A stretch of DNA of 64,000 bases from Opisthocomus hoazin (lineage: Eukaryota > Chordata > Aves > Opisthocomiformes > Opisthocomidae). Positions 60,931-64,000 of this stretch are shown here, piece after piece (positions within the stretch are counted from its first letter, which is position 1; every line of letters starts with the position of its first letter). The stretch covers positions 16,156,615 through 16,220,614 of the forward strand of contig NC_134429.1 of NCBI RefSeq assembly GCF_030867145.1, written 5' to 3'. A program made the translations under genes and the position numbers. The notes beneath the pieces are model-generated. The model was given only the letters and a program-made list of their open reading frames with translations. It was not told the origin of the DNA and did no database searches.

Positions 60931-61052
60931 GCTGCAGGTGGAGATCTGCTCTCCCGTGGACCTCCATGGCGGCAGGGACAGTCTGCCTCACCACGGTCTG
61001 CTGCATGGCTGCAGGCACAGCGTCGACACAGGGCATCACCACGGGGACATTG

Positions 61053-61125
61053 TGATGTCACTGGTGAGGTTGGCCCTGCGACATGCGCGTCTCACAAAGG
61101 GCCTGGCCCCACCACCGCTATAAAA
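61053..61125 (+). promoter_or_regulatory. Promoter of protamine-like gene 2 (CRE-like site and TATA box)
   Basis: TGATGTCA at 61053-61060 lies 59 bp upstream of a consensus TATAAAA at 61119-61125. The start codon is 70 bp after the TATA box, leaving a 5' leader of about 40-45 nt. Protamine genes are classically transcribed in round spermatids through CRE-like elements close to a TATA box; CREM use here is inference. Confidence 0.7.
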
Positions 61126-61194
61126 GCGGGGCAGGGGGCACTGAACCCTGAGTCCTGGTGGGACAGGGTGGCCGTCCACACCACTCAGCCCAGC

Positions 61195-61371
61195 ATGGCC
61201 CAGTACCGGTGCAGCACCACCCGCAGCAGGAGCCAGCGCCGCCGACGCCCGGGCCGCTACCAGAGCCCCCCTTGCCGCCAGCAGAAGGGAAGCCGCTGTC
61301 AGGCTGAGTCGCGCCGCCGGCGGTATAAAAGGGTCCGCCAACAGCGGGGGACAAGAAGACAACGATGCTGA
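61195..61371 (+). CDS. Protamine-like sperm chromatin protein (gene 2, intact)
   Basis: Intronless 58-codon ORF from ATG 61195 to TGA 61369-61371. The N-terminus MAQYRCSTTRSRSQRRRRPG fits the protamine start pattern M-A-x-Y-R-x-S-x-T-R-S-R-S of chicken protamine (galline). The rest contains SRRRRYKRV and ends RRQRC. It has 20 Arg, 2 Lys, 4 Cys (6, 27, 35, 58) and one Glu. Protamines replace histones in condensing spermatid nuclei, binding DNA through arginine clusters. Arg content (about 34%) is low for a bird protamine, and cysteines are unexpected, since galline lacks them; mammalian P1 uses cysteines for disulfide bridging. A TATA box and AATAAA are placed as for a compact working gene. 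The frame stays open upstream to 60625, but the TATA box position supports the ATG at 61195. The function could be that of an accessory protamine rather than the main one. Confidence 0.78.
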   Translation: MAQYRCSTTRSRSQRRRRPGRYQSPPCRQQKGSRCQAESRRRRYKRVRQQRGTRRQRC

Positions 61372-61463
61372 GCCCACCGCAGCAATAGGCGTCTGCGGAG
61401 CCAGCGTCCCACACGGCCACCACCACCTCCATGCCGCCGCACCACCACGGCCCTGACTCCTTC

Positions 61464-61469
61464 AATAAA
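61464..61469 (+). terminator. Polyadenylation signal of protamine-like gene 2
   Basis: AATAAA 92 bp after the stop, in context CTTCAATAAAGCTGC, giving a compact mRNA of about 350 nt with the TATA box at 61119. Confidence 0.8.
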
Positions 61470-61609
61470 GCTGCAAAGACCTAACAAGGTGTCTGTGTGT
61501 CCCTGACATCCCTGTGCGCTGGCTGCATGTCCCCTCTTGTGTCGCATGGGTGGGTGTCTTGTCTGTGTCTGCCGGGGGGCGTGTGTCCCATGGGTGTGCA
61601 TGTCCTGGC

Positions 61610-62015
61610 TCCCTGTCCATGCCCATTTCCTAGTCCCAGCCCACCTCCACGTCCCCAGACGATCTTTATGTCCAGTCCGTCTCCACAACCCCAGTCTATG
61701 TCCACGTCCGTGCCCACCTCCAAGTCCTAGCCCATCTCCACATCCCAGACCATCACTGTGTCAAGCCCATGTCCAAGTCCCAGCCCACCTCCACGTCGCC
61801 AAACCATCTGTCCCAGCCCATCTCCACATCCTCGTGTAGCAGCTCATCTCCACGTTCCCAGACCATCTCCATGTCCCAGACCATCTCCACATCCATGCCC
61901 ATCTCCACATCCGCAGATCGTCTCTAGGTCCACAGACCATCTCCTCCAAGTCCCCAGCCCATCTCCACATCCCCAGACCATTTCCACCTCCCAGACCACC
62001 TCCAGGCCTCCCGCT
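61610..62015. repeat. CATCTCCA minisatellite, unit 2
   Basis: Counterpart of 58985-59390 with only a handful of substitutions, downstream of the intact protamine-like gene. Confidence 0.85.
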
Positions 62016-62308
62016 TCTGCCGCGCTCCCTCAGGAAGCAGTGGGTGGCCCTGTGGCATGCCCAGGGATTTGGGGACATGATGGCACCTATGCATGGCCCA
62101 GAGGAGGCGGGTAGGTGCCACTGGCCAGCGATGCCCCGACCAGTCGGGACAAGGAGCCTGGCCCTTCCCGTGGTCCTGGGGCAGCCGCCCGCCACAGAGC
62201 CCCAGGAGGGAGCGGCTGCAGCTTTTCTTCACTCTTGCTCGCTTTTATTGACTTTTAAGGGAGGGCTTTGGAGGAGCCAGTTTGGACTCAGGAGCTCCCT
62301 GCTCCTCC

Positions 62309-62760
62309 TGATGAGCTTCAACAAGGGCAAATGCAGGGTCCAGGCACCAGTACAGGCTTGGGGCTGACCTGCTGGAGAGCAGCTCTGTGGAGAGGGACCT
62401 GGGTGTCCTGCTGGACAACAGGTTGACCATGAGCCAGCAGTGTGCCCTGGCTGCCAAGAAAGCTAATGGGATCCTGGGATGCATTAGGAGGAGTGTGGCC
62501 AGTAGGTCGAGGGAGGTTCTCCTTCCCCTCTACACTGCCCCAGTGAGGCCCCATCTCGAGTACTGTGTTCAGTTCTGGGCTCCCCAGTTCAAGAGAGATG
62601 AGGAGCTACTGGAGAGAGCCCAGCGCAGGGCTACGAGGATGGTGAGGGGACTGGAGCATCTCTCCTGCGAGGAGAGGCTGAGGGAGCTGGGCTTGTTCAG
62701 CCTGAAGAAGAGAAGGCTGCCAGGGGACCTTAGAAATCTTTATAAACATCTCAAGGTGGG
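62309..62760 (+). mobile_element. CR1 LINE fragment, unit 2, cut by provirus
   Basis: Same CR1 as 59684-60442. The frame runs to CATCTCAAGGTGGG and is then replaced at 62761 by LTR sequence. The 3' part of the CR1 should lie beyond the provirus, outside the window. Confidence 0.93.
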
Positions 62761-63132
62761 TGTTCGGAATTAGCTAAAGGAAAGGGGCCACGACTCCATT
62801 GAACCTTTGTACGAGCAGAGCCTAGAGAGCTTAGCATGACTAGGCTCTTGCGGGTGCCCAGCAAGGACACAGTGTCCTTGCCGCATCTGGAAATCCCTGG
62901 CAGCACGTAAACAGGATGTTAGAAGGGGAAGCTAGCTGTAGCTGTAACCGTAAGATAACTGCAAGTAGGAGGACTATGTAAATGTAACCCTTAGAGCTAT
63001 ATCTAATCACTGCTTGACTAGTAGGCATAATTAATATTAACAGCATAAAAGGAGAGCTATCTGGACAATAAACAAATTCAGTGCCTTATCACTCATATTG
63101 AGTCGTCTGCCTGTTTTCCTTTGTCGCTCGCA
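62761..63132 (+). repeat. 5' LTR of the provirus
   Basis: 372 bp beginning TG and ending CA. TATA-like CATAAAAG at 63043-63050 and polyadenylation signal AATAAA at 63067-63072 suggest a very short R region. U5 runs to GTCGCTCGCA at 63132. Confidence 0.85.
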
Positions 63133-63134
63133 AG

Positions 63135-63152
63135 TGGCGCCCGAACAGGGAC
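63135..63152 (+). other. Primer binding site for lysine tRNA
   Basis: TGGCGCCCGAACAGGGAC, two bases after the LTR, is complementary to the 3' end of tRNA-Lys and is the same primer class used by betaretroviruses and lentiviruses. Confidence 0.95.
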
Positions 63153-63346
63153 CTGAAATGGAGCATTGAAAAGAAGCGACGGATGCGGAGAAGCACCGAC
63201 TGCAGCTGTTGGGGGGCTGAGGTCGCCTAAGGCATAGCTGGACTATCGCCGCGATCACTTGGAGGAGTGCCTGGACTGTCCAAAAGGGGTCCGCCGTCTG
63301 CAGGGCTGCTGGAAGCGCTGCAAGAATGAAAGATTGAGAAAGCGCT
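63153..63346 (+). other. Proviral leader
   Basis: Non-coding leader between primer site and gag, expected to hold the packaging signal and the splice donor. A tiny upstream ORF (ATG 63325, three codons and TGA) precedes the gag ATG. Confidence 0.6.
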
Positions 63347-63958
63347 ATGGAAATTGAGGTAGCCCTAGATTTATTACAGCGCTTTTTAGAAAAGCGAAAT
63401 GTAGACTGTATTAAACAGTTGTCTAGATTAGTAACGTTTAGGAGAGCACATGGATTTTTTAGGAATCCAGACTTGTTATTTACTTTGGAGAAGTGGAAGA
63501 GGTTTGGAGAAAAGTTGTGGGATTTGGTAATAGAGGAAGATAAAACAGCAAAGAAACTTACGAAACCATGGAGGGAGGTGACAAATGAGATTAAAAGGTA
63601 TCAGGTGGAGAAAAGGATGGCGGCAGTAGCTACAAAAAAGCTGGGCGGGGGCACCCCTATTCCTGGGTCGCTGTCTTACGGTGCGGGCTACAGTCATCGG
63701 ACTCATACTGGAGGGCCAGTGGCAGTTAAACGGCCAGCAGCAGAACAGTCGGATACTGTGCCTCCCGCCGATGAGACCGACCACAGTGAACCATCAGCTC
63801 CCCCTTTTGAAAGTAAGGGCTCTGGAGACAAGACTCCAGCACCCTGTTCAACCCCTCCTCGGCTCCCGCGACCAGTACGAGTTAACTGGGGGGAAATCAT
63901 GAGGCATGCAGTGGAGGCCAAGGATTACAGTACGGCAGAAAGTGTATCGGGTCAGTGA
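63347..63958 (+). CDS. Retroviral gag, N-terminal part (matrix region)
   Basis: Open frame of 203 codons beginning MEIEVALDLLQRF, with a helical, Lys/Arg-rich first 105 residues consistent with matrix (MA) and a Pro/Ser/Thr-rich stretch after it. There is no glycine at position 2, so no N-myristoylation signal. PSAP at residues 149-152 (63791-63802) resembles a TSG101-binding late domain. The frame ends at TGA 63956-63958, much shorter than a complete gag, and no capsid or zinc-knuckle region is reached. Whether the stop reflects an inactivating change cannot be judged, because the window ends 42 bases later. Confidence 0.8.
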   Translation: MEIEVALDLLQRFLEKRNVDCIKQLSRLVTFRRAHGFFRNPDLLFTLEKWKRFGEKLWDLVIEEDKTAKKLTKPWREVTNEIKRYQVEKRMAAVATKKLGGGTPIPGSLSYGAGYSHRTHTGGPVAVKRPAAEQSDTVPPADETDHSEPSAPPFESKGSGDKTPAPCSTPPRLPRPVRVNWGEIMRHAVEAKDYSTAESVSGQ

Positions 63959-64000
63959 TAACAGCCCCTCCCTCTCCATTCTATATGTCCCTTAAACAGG

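Larger units (their letters stand above)
60931..62757. repeat. 2,625-bp tandem duplication, unit 2 (interrupted by provirus)
   Basis: Second unit, about 98% identical to unit 1 outside the coding region, carrying the intact protamine-like gene. It is interrupted inside its CR1 by the provirus at 62761; any remainder lies beyond the window. Confidence 0.92.
62761..64000 (+). mobile_element. Endogenous retrovirus, betaretrovirus-like, 5' end
   Basis: A 5' LTR (62761-63132), a lysine-tRNA primer binding site, a leader and the beginning of gag are present; the rest lies beyond the window. The lysine primer suggests a betaretrovirus-like (ERVK) lineage. GGTGGG just before the LTR (62755-62760) is a candidate 6-bp target duplication, which the unseen 3' flank would confirm. 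The insertion is younger than the 2.6-kb tandem duplication because unit 1 lacks it. Confidence 0.9.

Noticed and set aside
60468..61055. Possible extra nuclear protein gene with PPKRRRRVG
   Set aside because: No recognisable family, overlaps the protamine-like promoter, no initiation or termination signals, and other frames are equally open.
60625..61194. Upstream extension of the intact protamine-like ORF (190 further codons)
   Set aside because: The TATA box at 61119 and the protamine-like MAQYR start place the beginning at 61195; the extension is chance openness in GC-rich DNA.
61322..61332. TATAAAA inside the protamine-like coding sequence
   Set aside because: It arises from Tyr-Lys-Arg codons (TAT AAA AGG) and has no downstream ORF; coincidence.

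Overview
The window looks like nuclear DNA from a bird. It is littered with chicken-repeat-1 (CR1) LINE fragments, several ending in the CR1-type ATTCT(A/G)TG 3' repeats. Genes are split into many short GT-AG exons, and there is a retrovirus-like provirus with a lysine-tRNA primer site. There are no bacterial features. The species cannot be told from the sequence.

Most of the window is a head-to-tail segmental duplication with a period of about 33.6 kb at its start and 35.3 kb further on. Copy A covers 1-22544 and copy B covers 33594-58304. By eye they are roughly 98-99% identical, apart from a few indels. Each unit carries two plus-strand coiled-coil genes. The first is a CCDC30 homologue (DUF4686 family): 14 exons of copy A are visible at 4362-17782, and 19 exons of copy B at 28231-53044. 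The second is a short ANKRD26-like gene with the family's C-terminal coiled coil but no ankyrin repeats, intact in copy A (19670 to about 24154). Its copy B counterpart is a pseudogene: a CAA to TAA stop in exon 4, a CR1 inserted before exon 6, and truncation at 58304. Copy A of the CCDC30-like gene lacks one 138-bp in-frame exon that copy B keeps at 41124-41261.

Between the two units (24.1-28.2 kb) lie a GC-rich island, a tandem array of CATGCTGGGAGCTGCAGT motifs (ZNF143/THAP11-like), and two CR1s facing tail to tail. A 560-bp pure CTTTT microsatellite lies in an intron at 32.1-32.66 kb.

The most interesting part is 58.3-62.8 kb. Here copy B is cut off inside ANKRD26-like exon 6 and joined to a 2,625-bp tandem duplication. 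Each unit carries a small intronless protamine-like gene with a CRE-like site, TATA box, short arginine-rich ORF and AATAAA, followed by a CATCTCCA minisatellite and a CR1 fragment. The second gene (61195-61371, 58 aa, 20 Arg, 4 Cys) is intact. The first has lost its ATG (ATC) and stops two codons early. Their coding stretches differ at about 16% of positions while the flanks differ by 1-2%.

At 62761 a betaretrovirus-like provirus is inserted in the downstream CR1. Its 5' LTR, primer site, leader and start of gag are visible before the window ends.

The locus therefore combines duplicated coiled-coil genes with sperm-chromatin-type genes. The same TGATGTCA motif sits upstream of both the ANKRD26-like and protamine-like genes, which suggests, but does not prove, shared testis expression.
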